Source: an uncultured bacterium
GTDB lineage: Bacteria; Cyanobacteriota; Vampirovibrionia; Gastranaerophilales; Gastranaerophilaceae
Direction: 5' to 3'
Assembly (NCBI GenBank): GCA_949288685.1
Contig: CASELB010000006.1
Span: forward strand, 1-25,904
DNA: 25,904 nucleotides
The stretch's first letter is position 1. Each line of letters opens with the position of its first letter. Shown piece after piece: positions 15,493 through 25,573 of the stretch. The notes under the pieces were generated by a model. The model was not told where the DNA came from. It worked only from the letters and a program-made list of their open reading frames with translations, and ran no database searches. The translations under genes and the position numbers were made by a program.

Positions 15493-16535
15493 GTATATTT
15501 ACCGGTTCATATATAACAACCGCAGTGTGTCTTATCGGAGCATTTTTCTGGGGGGAACATATTAAGCCAGGAACAGGTCTTGCCTGTGTTTTTATTGCAG
15601 CAGTACTAGGAGTACTTGAAATAAGCCTGTCATTTGACAACGCTGTTGTAAATGCCGCAAAACTGGAAAAAATGACACCAAAATGGCAACACCGTTTTAT
15701 TACCTGGGGTATTGCAATTGCCGTTTTCGGTATGAGATTTTTATTTCCTCTGGTTATTGTAGCAATATTTGCAGGGATAAGTATTAGCAAAGTATTTCCA
15801 ATGGCTCTGCATGAACCGCTAAAATATGCAGAATACCTGCACCAATCACATGCCGCGGTTGTATCCTTCGGCGGAGCTTTTCTTATGATGCTGTTTCTTG
15901 ATTTCTTCATGAAGAAACGCGAACATATATGGATTAAATGGATAGAAACACCTCTCACAAAACTTGCAGGCATTAAATATATTGATTATCTAATAATAAT
16001 GCTTATAGTATGTTTTACGCTATCCAGGCAGCCTATGTATCATGAAAATGACATTATAATATCAGCAATAGTCGGGGCTGCTATTTTTACTGCCATAAAC
16101 AAACTGGCACACTACATTGAACAAAAAGAACATAAACATGAAGCCGATGCTATTGCACATGCGGCAAAAGGCGGATTTGTCAGTTTTATATATCTGGAAC
16201 TCATTGATGCATCTTTTTCTCTGGATGGTGTTCTAGGAGCATTTGCACTAAGTCATGATATCATCATTATTACACTTGGTTTATGTATCGGTGCTATATT
16301 TGTCAGATCACTTACGGTAATGCTTGTAGAAAAGAAAACTCTAAAAAGTTTTGTTTACTTAGAAAGCGGTGCCCACTGGGCTATCGGAGTTCTGGCAATA
16401 ATTATGTTTATATCCACCTATCATGAAGTGCCGGAAATTGTTACTGCGGCTTCCGGTCTGCTAATAATTCTTGCATCTCTGTATTCTTCTGTAAAACATA
16501 ACAAAAGGGAAGCTCTTGCTAATGGTAATAAGTAA
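15489..16535 (+). CDS. DUF475/TerC-superfamily integral membrane protein
   Basis: A 348-residue polytopic protein of the DUF475 (COG2899) branch of the TerC superfamily; relatives are linked to Mn2+ export and metalation of secreted enzymes. Two related motifs with intramembrane acidic residues are visible: LSFDNAVVNA near residue 47 and FSLDGVLGAFA near residue 244. This is the internal-repeat pattern of the superfamily. A histidine-rich loop (EQKEHKHEADAIAH) lies between the halves. The start is TTG, read from GGAGG (15478-15482) six bases upstream, and overlaps the GT-C stop codon as TTGA. It is embedded between glycosyltransferase genes in one transcription unit, so it may supply or balance Mn2+ for that pathway; this is inference. 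Confidence 0.85.
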   Translation: MSIFTGSYITTAVCLIGAFFWGEHIKPGTGLACVFIAAVLGVLEISLSFDNAVVNAAKLEKMTPKWQHRFITWGIAIAVFGMRFLFPLVIVAIFAGISISKVFPMALHEPLKYAEYLHQSHAAVVSFGGAFLMMLFLDFFMKKREHIWIKWIETPLTKLAGIKYIDYLIIMLIVCFTLSRQPMYHENDIIISAIVGAAIFTAINKLAHYIEQKEHKHEADAIAHAAKGGFVSFIYLELIDASFSLDGVLGAFALSHDIIIITLGLCIGAIFVRSLTVMLVEKKTLKSFVYLESGAHWAIGVLAIIMFISTYHEVPEIVTAASGLLIILASLYSSVKHNKREALANGNK

Positions 16536-19500
16536 AATTCTTAATTACCAAAAACACATTAAAACTATATTCCGTCCGATTATTGATGCAAAAATCAAAT
16601 TTCTTCGTTCCGGTTTAAACAATACCGGAATAAAAAATAACATTATTATTTCTCTAACATCGTACGGTAACAGACTAAAAGATATAAAATACACTCTTTA
16701 CTCCCTTTTTTCACAGTCATTAAAGCCGGATAAAATTGTCCTGTGGCTTGATTATTCTTTTGACAACAATTACACTTTCAAGCTGCTTAAAAAATTTATA
16801 GATAACGGACTTGAAATAAAATTTACAAAAGATATAGGTCCTTATACAAAATTAATTCCTGCTCTCAAAGAATACCCCGATGCCATCATTGTTACGGCTG
16901 ATGATGATATTTACTACATAAATAACTGGCTTGAAAAACTGTATAACTCTTACATTGAGGATAAAAGTTCAATACATTGCCACAGAGCGCACAAAATTAA
17001 AATATCAGGGAATACAATTCTTCCATACGAAAAATGGAATAAACAAGTAATAAGCAGGGGTGACGCCGGTTACAATTATTTTCTTACAGGTGTTGGAGGT
17101 GTACTTTACCCGCCAAAGATTTTTTCAAATGAAGTTTTTAATGAAGACAAATTCTTAACACTCACACCAAAAGCAGATGATATATGGTTCTGGGGAATGG
17201 CAGTATTAAACGGAGTAAAAATCAGACCGGTACAAAACAATACAACAACGCTTAAAAGCACCAACATTTTAAGACAACTTAATTTATTAAAAGAAAAAAC
17301 TCTTTACAATTACAATGAAAACGGAGGAAATGATAAACAGCTAAATAATCTCCTTCTTCATTACCCGCAAATAAAAGAAAAATTAGTTAATGAAAATAAA
17401 GTATCTCTTATTTTTGATATAACCGCACTACATGCTTATAATCAAAAATCAGGACACAGAGCCGGAGTATTTAATGCCGCACTTAATATATTATTAGAAT
17501 TTATAAGTGACAACCATTTCGAAATCACCTTCTATACAGACTACAAATATTATTATTTTCTAAAAAAAGTTGCTGCCAAACATTTTCCCGATATAAAATT
17601 TATCAATATCCCGAGATTTTACGAAAGAGTTTTAGGATACATACTATATAAATTTAATTCTTTATCCCCTAAACTAATGTATTTATCTCTGTACGTTTTA
17701 AGATGCATTGACGGATTATTCCCGTTTAATCATAAACTATACAGTGAAATAAACCAATTTGACGCATATTTTACTCCTTTTGACGGAATAAGTAAAGAAT
17801 TTTCCAAAAGTACAATTAATAAATACCAGTTCATACACGATGTAATTCCCTTATTAGAGAATAAAAAACTGCCGCCGTATCACTGGGCTAATTCCGTTTT
17901 TAAAAATATAACTAACGATGTTTTTTATTTTACAAATTCCGAATATACAAAAAAAGACTTTCTAAAACAATTTCCATATATTTCGCCGGAAAGAGTAAAA
18001 ACAGCATATCTGGGATGTACACCTCAAGAAATAAAAAATATTGACATATATTCAAAATATGGAATACCCGCAAATAAAAAGTACATCTTATCATTATGTT
18101 CCCTCGGAAAAAGAAAAAATCTCAAGTTTGCAGCGGAGAATTTTCTCACCTTTATATCCCGAAATAACATTAATGACCTTGTAATGGTTTTGGCCGGAGG
18201 GGTTTGGCAGAGCTACAAAAATGAATTAAAGCAGCTTACTTCCAATAAAAATATTATTTTTACCGGATACATAGATGATGAGGATATCCCGGCATTATAT
18301 TCCAATGCTTTTTGTTTTATATATCCGTCACTATATGAAGGTTTTGGTTTACCCGTTCTTGAAGCAATGACTTACGGTTGTCCCGTAATTGCATCTAATC
18401 GTACTTCCATACCTGAAATATGCGGTGATTCAGCAATATTAATTAACCCTGAAAATAATGATGATATTTTACAGGCTTATAAAAATATTTACTTTGATAA
18501 CAAACTCTATAACTCATTACGCACAAAAGGCGGAACTTGTGCAAACAATTTCACCTGGAAGGCTTGTGTTAGCAGAATTAAAAGTATTGTTTTGACTTCC
18601 CCTAATAATAGCGCTAACAAGAAAAAGAAAGTGTTAATTGATATTTCCCCAATTTTTGGAGACGGGATGCCTGAAACAACCCACAAGCACGGAATTCGCA
18701 GTGGTATTTACAATGTAACAAGCAACCTGCTGTATTATTTTTTACAAAGAAACGATTTTGAACCGGAACTTTTTGCCAACAGAGTTCACTATATTTATGT
18801 AAAAAAGGCTATAAAGAAAATGTATCCTGGTTTAAAAATACAATTATTTACCGATTCTAAAATATGCGCATTATACAATTATTACAAAATCAATTACAGA
18901 TACACAAAGAAATTATATTCTAAAATGCTTCAATATTTATTATTTATACCGGCAGCTTTAGCAAAAGCAGGAACATATATTTTACCTAAAAAATACAAAG
19001 TTGACATATTTTTTTCTGTATATGACTATCCGCCATATTCTATTAATAAAAATCGAAAGATAAAAAAATTTGTACTACTGCACGATTGTACACATATACT
19101 TAATCTTTACGATAAAAACATCATAGGGAACCATTTTAAAGATAAAATCTTTAATAAGCTGGAAAAAGAAAACTTTTATTTTGCTAATTCAGAATACACA
19201 AGGCAAGATTTTATTAAGCACAATCCTAATGTTACTGTGAATAACAGTAAAACAGTACTTTTAGCAGCCTCAAATCATTTTAAACCCGTAAAAGAGAATT
19301 TTAGCTACATTCGACAAAAATACAATATTCCTCGTGAGAAAAAATATGTATTCAGTCTATGTACACTTGAGCCAAGAAAAAACTTGATAAGAATCGTAAA
19401 AACATTTGTAGAATTTATCAAAAAAAATGACATTGATGACTTAATCTTTGTGATGGGCGGCGGTCAATGGGAAAAATTTATGACTGAACTATCTAAAACT

Positions 19501-19884
19501 ATAGATAATCTGGATGTGTACAAATCTAAAATACTAAAAATCGGATATGTAGATGACGAAGACTTGCCGGCACTCTACTCTAACGCCGAGTGGTTTGTAT
19601 ATACCTCAATGTATGAAGGATTTGGTCTGCCGCCGCTTGAAGCTATGTCCTGCAAATGTCCGGTAATAGTAAGCAATTCAACCTCGCTGCCGGAGGTCGT
19701 TGGTGACGCCGGATTACTTATCAATTATGACAGTGATGAAGAACATATAAAAGCGTACGAAACATATTACTTCAATCACGATTTACGGAATGAGTACGCT
19801 CAAAAAGGTTATCAACGTTCTAAAACATTTTCCTACAAAAAAACTGCCGATGAAATTCTTGACAAAATGCTTAATATGAATTAA
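16522..19884 (+). CDS. Triple glycosyltransferase: GT-A domain fused to two tandem GT4 domains
   Basis: A 1120-residue cytoplasmic multidomain enzyme. Residues of about 40-250 form a GT-A domain starting [20 protein letters not shown], with the metal site ADDD (near 127-130) and a late DDIWFWGMA motif. Two full GT4/GT-B domains follow at about 295-690 and 703-1120. Each has a donor-site EGFGLP-x-LEAM (E-x7-E) motif, a K/R-R/P-K-N loop (GKRKNL, EPRKNL), an F-x-N-S-E-Y-T segment and a GY[IV]DDED[IL]PALYSNA strand. They are clear tandem copies that have diverged. The ATG at 16522 is chosen; a TTG six bases earlier is also possible, both behind AAAAGGGA. It overlaps the DUF475 gene by 14 bases, and its stop shares TTAA with the ABC gene. 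It probably adds three successive sugars to a lipid-linked or surface glycan. Confidence 0.88.
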   Translation: MVISKILNYQKHIKTIFRPIIDAKIKFLRSGLNNTGIKNNIIISLTSYGNRLKDIKYTLYSLFSQSLKPDKIVLWLDYSFDNNYTFKLLKKFIDNGLEIKFTKDIGPYTKLIPALKEYPDAIIVTADDDIYYINNWLEKLYNSYIEDKSSIHCHRAHKIKISGNTILPYEKWNKQVISRGDAGYNYFLTGVGGVLYPPKIFSNEVFNEDKFLTLTPKADDIWFWGMAVLNGVKIRPVQNNTTTLKSTNILRQLNLLKEKTLYNYNENGGNDKQLNNLLLHYPQIKEKLVNENKVSLIFDITALHAYNQKSGHRAGVFNAALNILLEFISDNHFEITFYTDYKYYYFLKKVAAKHFPDIKFINIPRFYERVLGYILYKFNSLSPKLMYLSLYVLRCIDGLFPFNHKLYSEINQFDAYFTPFDGISKEFSKSTINKYQFIHDVIPLLENKKLPPYHWANSVFKNITNDVFYFTNSEYTKKDFLKQFPYISPERVKTAYLGCTPQEIKNIDIYSKYGIPANKKYILSLCSLGKRKNLKFAAENFLTFISRNNINDLVMVLAGGVWQSYKNELKQLTSNKNIIFTGYIDDEDIPALYSNAFCFIYPSLYEGFGLPVLEAMTYGCPVIASNRTSIPEICGDSAILINPENNDDILQAYKNIYFDNKLYNSLRTKGGTCANNFTWKACVSRIKSIVLTSPNNSANKKKKVLIDISPIFGDGMPETTHKHGIRSGIYNVTSNLLYYFLQRNDFEPELFANRVHYIYVKKAIKKMYPGLKIQLFTDSKICALYNYYKINYRYTKKLYSKMLQYLLFIPAALAKAGTYILPKKYKVDIFFSVYDYPPYSINKNRKIKKFVLLHDCTHILNLYDKNIIGNHFKDKIFNKLEKENFYFANSEYTRQDFIKHNPNVTVNNSKTVLLAASNHFKPVKENFSYIRQKYNIPREKKYVFSLCTLEPRKNLIRIVKTFVEFIKKNDIDDLIFVMGGGQWEKFMTELSKTIDNLDVYKSKILKIGYVDDEDLPALYSNAEWFVYTSMYEGFGLPPLEAMSCKCPVIVSNSTSLPEVVGDAGLLINYDSDEEHIKAYETYYFNHDLRNEYAQKGYQRSKTFSYKKTADEILDKMLNMN

Positions 19885-21632
19885 ATTTTTGTACTATTTA
19901 ATTTTTGAATTTCTAACAATTTTTGAAATTCAGGACAATTAGTTTCCAGATCTTTAAATGCTCCTTCCGCTAAAACAGCACCGTCCTTGATAAATACCAG
20001 CCTGTCGCACTCAGCAAGAGTTGAAAGTCTGTGTGCCACCGCAATAATAGTTGTATGATTTTTCAGTTCAGATAATAATCCGCAAATTTCTTGTTCAGTT
20101 TCTAAGTCCAAAGCAGAAGTCGCTTCATCAAGTATCAATATTTGCGGTTCATTATAAAGTGCGCGTGCTATAGATAACCTTTGTTTTTGCCCCAAAGACA
20201 ACCCTACAGTATCGACCATAGGATAAGCATATATCCCGTCTTTATAATTTTGTGCTATAAAATCATAAATCGCTGCCTGTTTTAATACTCTAATAACGCA
20301 TTCATCATCAATTCTATCAGCCCCAAATGCTATATTTTCTCTGAATGAAGTATTAAAAAACACAGGCTCCTGCGGCACATACCCTATATTATGCAATACC
20401 CCTTCATTACCGTCAATCAATATACGCCCCGCACTAACAGGCAAAAGTCCGGATATAATATCAATCAAAGTACTTTTACCTGCACCGGACTCCCCAATTA
20501 TCCCTATAAACTCATTCTTATTAATTGTTAAATTTAAATTTCTTATTACAGCATTTTTATCAGGATAAGAAAATGTAATGTTATCAAGTTTTATATTGTT
20601 CTTAAACTCAACAGCTAAACTCTTTTTAGAAGACGTAAGATGTTTAGTACAGTATTTTTCATAAAAATTTATAAGCTCACATACATAACTTCTGCCAAAA
20701 ACTATACCGTTTAGAGAAGTTTGAACTCTTGCAAGCGCAGGTAAAATTCTAAATATAGCCGATGCAGCCACAGCAAAAGACGCAATCATTACATTCTTAT
20801 CCTCAGGAGTAATTAATGCAATTGCGCCAAGCATCACAAACAATAATACAATTACAAGAGGCTCAAGCCTGTAAGGCTGAGACACAGTAGCCGTATAATA
20901 ATCTGCTTGTGCATATTTTAAGGTATCAAGAGTCTTATTAATCTTTTCATAGATATCATCTTCACTGCCGGCAAGTTTAATAAGTTTCAAATTAGGCATT
21001 ACAGCACCTTTTAACTTATCATATTCTTTTTGCTCATGCCATAAAATATCAGATGATTGTTTTAATGCTTTTTTAGTAACAGTATTCTGAATATAAATAG
21101 CAGCAATAGCAAATAACGCAGTAACAATCGTAGGAACCGGAAATTTTATAAGGAGCAAAAGCATTATTGAAACAACAATTGCAAGGTTAATATTCAGATT
21201 TAAAAACCTTACAAAAAAATTATTCACACTCTCAATTGTAAGAACCGTAACTACTCGTTCTTTTTCCGTTCTGGAAATACTTGAAGTCACATGATAAGGT
21301 GCCGTTAAGAAAAAATCTATAAATTTTTTCATAATTCCGGTTTCTATTGATTTTATTAATATTCCCTGTTTTTTTATACAAAAAATCATATAAATATTTT
21401 TTATAACAAACAGCCCCAATACTCCGATTCCAAGATAAAATGGCGAAAAATGAAACGGTAAACGTGCAGATAACTCCGGTTTTAATATCAATAAAATAAA
21501 AGGATAAACAATTGCAACTCCAAAAACTTCAAGTATGGACGCGAAATAAGACATAATAACATAAGCAGCTATATCTTTCTTCTTATCCCCTGCAAAATAA
21601 CTGACAAATTTTCTTAAATTTCCAAGAAACAT
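19881..21632 (-). CDS. ABC exporter/flippase, PglK-like (fused permease and ATPase)
   Basis: A 583-residue half-transporter that would act as a homodimer. The N-terminal part has about six transmembrane helices (residues 20 to 310). The C-terminal ATPase has Walker A GESGAGKST near 380, Q-loop VPQEP, the signature LSLGQKQR (canonical LSGGQ), Walker B ILILDEATSALD and the H-loop AVAHRLST. The N-terminus (DKKKDIAAYVIMSYFASILE) resembles PglK-type flippases of lipid-linked oligosaccharides, which fits the neighbouring glycosyltransferases. The start is the ATG at 21632. The longer frame from 21662 would begin in the loop of the rpoC2 terminator. No Shine-Dalgarno sequence is present and TATAAT is six bases from the ATG. 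The exact substrate is inferred. Confidence 0.85.
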   Translation of the reverse strand: MFLGNLRKFVSYFAGDKKKDIAAYVIMSYFASILEVFGVAIVYPFILLILKPELSARLPFHFSPFYLGIGVLGLFVIKNIYMIFCIKKQGILIKSIETGIMKKFIDFFLTAPYHVTSSISRTEKERVVTVLTIESVNNFFVRFLNLNINLAIVVSIMLLLLIKFPVPTIVTALFAIAAIYIQNTVTKKALKQSSDILWHEQKEYDKLKGAVMPNLKLIKLAGSEDDIYEKINKTLDTLKYAQADYYTATVSQPYRLEPLVIVLLFVMLGAIALITPEDKNVMIASFAVAASAIFRILPALARVQTSLNGIVFGRSYVCELINFYEKYCTKHLTSSKKSLAVEFKNNIKLDNITFSYPDKNAVIRNLNLTINKNEFIGIIGESGAGKSTLIDIISGLLPVSAGRILIDGNEGVLHNIGYVPQEPVFFNTSFRENIAFGADRIDDECVIRVLKQAAIYDFIAQNYKDGIYAYPMVDTVGLSLGQKQRLSIARALYNEPQILILDEATSALDLETEQEICGLLSELKNHTTIIAVAHRLSTLAECDRLVFIKDGAVLAEGAFKDLETNCPEFQKLLEIQKLNSTKI

Positions 21633-21638
21633 AATTAT

Positions 21639-21644
21639 ATTATA
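21639..21644 (-). promoter_or_regulatory. Extended -10 box of the ABC transporter gene
   Basis: TGT followed by TATAAT (21644-21639, minus strand) lies directly after the T tract of the rpoC2 terminator. Six bases later comes the ATG at 21632, so a start seven bases downstream falls on the initiation codon. No good -35 is visible, because that region is the terminator stem. Confidence 0.6.
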
Positions 21645-21646
21645 AC

Positions 21647-21678
21647 AAAAAAGAGCAGACATAGCTGTCTGCTCTTTT
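21647..21678 (-). terminator. Strong intrinsic terminator of the rpoC1-rpoC2 operon
   Basis: On the minus strand, AAAAGAGCAGACA (21678-21666) pairs perfectly with TGTCTGCTCTTTT (21661-21649) around a four-base loop, a 13-base-pair stem, followed by a run of T ending at 21647. It starts 16 bases after the rpoC2 stop codon. On the plus strand the T run is only four bases, so it is mainly unidirectional. Confidence 0.9.
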
Positions 21679-21694
21679 AATATAAGACAAACGA

Positions 21695-24600
21695 TTATTC
21701 CCCAACTATATAATCAGGTGCACCGAACATACCTTCTATTTCTTCCAGAATGGCAGATGGTTTTCTTGCCTGATTACGTTGTGCCGCACGTTTTTGTGCT
21801 TCCTTATCGCGTTCTTCACTAGCATTAGTCAGGTGATGTAATCCTGTACCTGCAGGTATCAAACGACCTATGATAACGTTTTCTTTCAAACCTCTCAGCA
21901 AGTCTTTTTTACCTTCAACTGCCGCTTCTGTAAGAATACGTGTTGTTTCCTGGAATGATGCGGCAGAAATGAAACTTTCCGTATTCAATGATGCCTTGGT
22001 AATACCTAACAACATATATTCACAGGTAGCTTCTACACCGCCGGCAGCTCTCACAATTTCATTTTCGTGTTCAAATGCTTGAATTTCAATAAGTTCTCCC
22101 GGTAACAAATTAGTATCACCCGGATCAACAACTCTGATTTTCTTTGTCATTTGACGAACAATGATTTCAATGTGTTTATCAGCAATTTCAACACCTTGTG
22201 AACGATATACACGTTGTACTTCATCAACAAGGTACTGTTGAGCAGCTCTCGGACCGCAAAGTCTTATTACGTCCTGCGGATTAAGAGGACCGCTTGTCAA
22301 CGGCTGACCTTTTTTAATTTGCTGCTTATTAGAAACAAGTATACTTGCATCAATAGCAAATTTAATTTCTGTTCTTCCATTATCCGTTACAAGGAATAAT
22401 CTTGGAACTTCATCTTCAATTTCTATTTCCGCAATACCGTCAGATTCAGCAAGAATTGCACAATCTTTAGGTTTTCTACCCTCAAGTAATTCTTCAACTC
22501 TCGGTAAACCTTGAACGATATCACCTGTTTTTTGTCTTTCAAATACCAGTGTAGCCAGCATATCACCACGAAGTACAAGTGAACCGGCCTCTAGTTGTAA
22601 CATTGTTCCCGGACTAATTAAGTAAGGACGACCGTTTCTGATAACTATTTCATCTTTAGAAACAGAAATAACCTTACCTGAAACAGGTGCAATGTCACCG
22701 CCCTCGGTTAATGCTTGATCAAGTCTTACGAACTCGCCTTTCTTAACCTTGGAAGCTGTTGAAATTTTAACTTTAGATTCATAATTTGCACAGTTAACAA
22801 GTAATCTTCTTGCATCCGTAAGTTTTTCATTAATAGCCGCGACACCGTCATTTATTGCCAAAACTTCAGTCTTTGCAACCGGTGTTTTAGGTTTAATTAC
22901 TTCGCCGTTATTAACAAGAAGTTCCGTTTGAAGTGCATCGTTCATTTTAGCGTTGCCTTCAAGTTCACGACGAACAATTAAAGTTTCAAGTACAACAATT
23001 TTTAATTCGCCCTGTTCATTCAATTCTACAAGACCTTTCAAGTGTGACAGGTAACCTTGCATTTGGAGAACAAGACTGGTTCTTGTAAGTGTTGCACCAT
23101 CTATACTTCTGACTCTTGCACCGTCCTTGTACTGTAATTGAGTTACAGGAACCATGCTAATAAGATTATCAGAAGAATTAAACTTGATTGATACAGCTTT
23201 TGATTCAACATTAAGAACCTGAACAGGTCTTATTAAGATTTGAACAGGCTTATCTTCCAATGATTCTTCATCAGCCATACTTAATGAAGACTCAATTTCT
23301 TCATCAAGATCATCAATATCTAAATCTTCAAAATCAGATTCCATAATAGAAACAATCGAAGTTTCAGATGCTTTAACACCTTTAGCAATAACCGTACCTG
23401 CTTCAACAACAGCACCTTCTTCAACTTTCAGTTCACTGATGCTTTGTAATGTATGAACTTCGCCTGGTCTTACCGTAATTTCGTGAATAATATCATTAAA
23501 TTCTTTAAATTCAACAATACCGTCAATGTGTGTATACACATCTTTAACAACTTCAGTACCGGCAGTAACAAATGTACCGTTTTCTACCATTTTCAAAGAT
23601 GAATCTTTGTTTATCTGATGTACTTCTTCAGGTATAAATACGATAGAGCCCGGTTTTGTAACGATTTGATTTTCATCAACCTCAACATCCACATACTTAA
23701 TTTCACCTGATGAAGAAACAGAACATTCATCGTCAATTAACTCGGCAATAATCATACCATTCTCAACAGTAGTATCTGTTGGTGTTTTAACGATATAACG
23801 TTCACCGGTTTTCTTAACTGTCCAGATTTGTTCCTTTTTAGTTTGTTCAAATGTCGCATTTGACGGCATTAAAGAAGCAATTACAATAGTAATTTCTTTA
23901 CCTTTAACAATTTTATTAATTGTTTCACCTTCAAATTTAACATTTTCTATTTCTAAGTCCTCAGAATAACGAACTTCACCGCCATGCTCACAAACTGTTA
24001 ACGTTTCGGCAAGTTTTTCACCCTGTTTAACTTTTTGTTCATTTTTAACAAGAACTTTTGAACCACCCGGGAGGTTATATACGTCACCGCCAATAACCCA
24101 AACAATACCGTTTTTGTTTGCAGTTCTTGAAATGTTACCCTGTCTGTCTTTCTTTTCATCTGCAACAAAGTCTTCAAAATAAACTTCGCCTGACAAATCA
24201 GAAGTAATGTCCTTAGTAGCTTTTTCTGTTAAACGGCTGCCGTCTCCTGATGAAACCGGTTCATATTCAGCAAGTTTAAATCCTTTTTTAACTTCCATAC
24301 CGTCTGTAAAGTGGACAATAGCACCTGCCGGAACGTGATATTTTTCAGTCTTTTTATCACTTACAACCTCTATATCAGATTCGTAAATTGACACCTGTAC
24401 AATATCACCGTGGCGGGTTCTTAATTCTCTTGTCTTAATTGATGATTTAACTTTACCGTTAATGCCGGCTTCGACAATTTTCATCGCACCTGAGCCTTTG
24501 AATACACCGCCGGTGTGGAATGTTCTCATTGTAAGCTGTGTACCGGGCTCACCAATTGATTGTGCAGCAATAATACCTATTGCCTCACCAATATCAACGA

Positions 24601-25543
24601 GTTTTTGTGTCGTCATTGCCCAGCCGTAACATTTTTGGCATACACCGTAATCTAAACCGCAGGTTAAACCTGAACGAACTTTTACTTCTGTCAGATTAAG
24701 GTTTTTAATTTTTCTGATATCATTTCTGTCTAAAGTAGTATTTGCCTTAACAAGTACATTTCCTTTATCATCAACAATATCCTGGGCAACAGTTCTGCCT
24801 AACAATCTGTCAATAAGCGGAACTATAACGGCATCCCCATCCATAATCGGCTTCATATCAATGTATTTATCAGTTCCGCAATCTTTGGCTCTGATAATTA
24901 CGTCTTGCGCAACATCTACCAGACGTCTTGTTAAATAACCTGAGTCAGCAGTTTTTAACGCAGTATCTACAAGCCCTTTTCTTGCACCGTATGATGAAAT
25001 AATGTATTCAGTAACAGACAAACCTTCTTTAAAGTTTGATTTAATCGGAAGGTCGATAATCTGCCCCTGTGCATCTGCCATCAAACCACGCATTCCAACT
25101 AATTGTGATACCTGTGAAAGATTACCTCTTGCACCGGAGAATGCCATCATATATACAGGGTTTAATTTATCAAAGTTTTCAACTACCTGTTCTGTCAACT
25201 TTGCAGTTGTTTCTGACCAGGTATCAATAACCTTTGTATATCTTTCAACTTCGGTAATTTCCCCTTTTAAATATCTGTTTGTTGATTTTTCAATTTCTTC
25301 TTCCGCCTGTTTCAATAAGTCTTTTTTGACTGCAGGAACAGATAAGTCGGCTATAGAAATTGTAACACCTGACTTGGTCGCATATTTATACCCAAGGTTT
25401 TTTAAGGTGTTAGCAAGCTCTGCAGTTTTAGCACCGCCGTACTCAAGATAAATTTGAGACAAAAGGTTCTTCAAACCGCCTTTATCCATTTGTTTATTAA
25501 TAAACTCAGGAGCTGATGTTGAGTTTGTGTATGTATTTTCCAT
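21695..25543 (-). CDS. rpoC2: RNA polymerase beta-prime C-terminal subunit RpoC2 (split cyanobacterial type)
   Basis: The C-terminal part of the split beta-prime subunit of RNA polymerase, 1282 residues, close to the cyanobacterial RpoC2 length (about 1300). It starts at EFINKQMDKGGLKNLLSQIY, the cyanobacterial break point. The bridge-helix region (YMMAFSGARGNLSQVSQLVG to SGYLTRRLVDV) is at 131-211. A zinc site is formed by C222, C295, C302 and C305. The trigger-loop N arm ends TMRTFHTGG at 338-346 and its C arm resumes at GDIVQGLPRVEELL after about residue 1005. Between them lies an insert of about 650 beta-rich residues, like cyanobacterial SI3, with an acidic stretch (DFEDLDIDDLDEEIESS) inside it. 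The ATG has GAGGAAAT nine bases upstream. rpoC1 ends 30 bases before it, and a strong terminator follows. Confidence 0.97.
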   Translation of the reverse strand: MENTYTNSTSAPEFINKQMDKGGLKNLLSQIYLEYGGAKTAELANTLKNLGYKYATKSGVTISIADLSVPAVKKDLLKQAEEEIEKSTNRYLKGEITEVERYTKVIDTWSETTAKLTEQVVENFDKLNPVYMMAFSGARGNLSQVSQLVGMRGLMADAQGQIIDLPIKSNFKEGLSVTEYIISSYGARKGLVDTALKTADSGYLTRRLVDVAQDVIIRAKDCGTDKYIDMKPIMDGDAVIVPLIDRLLGRTVAQDIVDDKGNVLVKANTTLDRNDIRKIKNLNLTEVKVRSGLTCGLDYGVCQKCYGWAMTTQKLVDIGEAIGIIAAQSIGEPGTQLTMRTFHTGGVFKGSGAMKIVEAGINGKVKSSIKTRELRTRHGDIVQVSIYESDIEVVSDKKTEKYHVPAGAIVHFTDGMEVKKGFKLAEYEPVSSGDGSRLTEKATKDITSDLSGEVYFEDFVADEKKDRQGNISRTANKNGIVWVIGGDVYNLPGGSKVLVKNEQKVKQGEKLAETLTVCEHGGEVRYSEDLEIENVKFEGETINKIVKGKEITIVIASLMPSNATFEQTKKEQIWTVKKTGERYIVKTPTDTTVENGMIIAELIDDECSVSSSGEIKYVDVEVDENQIVTKPGSIVFIPEEVHQINKDSSLKMVENGTFVTAGTEVVKDVYTHIDGIVEFKEFNDIIHEITVRPGEVHTLQSISELKVEEGAVVEAGTVIAKGVKASETSIVSIMESDFEDLDIDDLDEEIESSLSMADEESLEDKPVQILIRPVQVLNVESKAVSIKFNSSDNLISMVPVTQLQYKDGARVRSIDGATLTRTSLVLQMQGYLSHLKGLVELNEQGELKIVVLETLIVRRELEGNAKMNDALQTELLVNNGEVIKPKTPVAKTEVLAINDGVAAINEKLTDARRLLVNCANYESKVKISTASKVKKGEFVRLDQALTEGGDIAPVSGKVISVSKDEIVIRNGRPYLISPGTMLQLEAGSLVLRGDMLATLVFERQKTGDIVQGLPRVEELLEGRKPKDCAILAESDGIAEIEIEDEVPRLFLVTDNGRTEIKFAIDASILVSNKQQIKKGQPLTSGPLNPQDVIRLCGPRAAQQYLVDEVQRVYRSQGVEIADKHIEIIVRQMTKKIRVVDPGDTNLLPGELIEIQAFEHENEIVRAAGGVEATCEYMLLGITKASLNTESFISAASFQETTRILTEAAVEGKKDLLRGLKENVIIGRLIPAGTGLHHLTNASEERDKEAQKRAAQRNQARKPSAILEEIEGMFGAPDYIVGE

Positions 25544-25573
25544 ATTTATATTTCCTCAATTTCCTTTTTTTTA

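Noticed and set aside
15434..15973. Minus-strand reading frame of 179 codons
   Set aside because: It overlaps the well-supported GT-C and DUF475 genes on the plus strand and resembles no protein.
25002..25451. Plus-strand reading frame of 149 codons
   Set aside because: It is antisense to the highly conserved start of rpoC2; long shadow frames are expected there.
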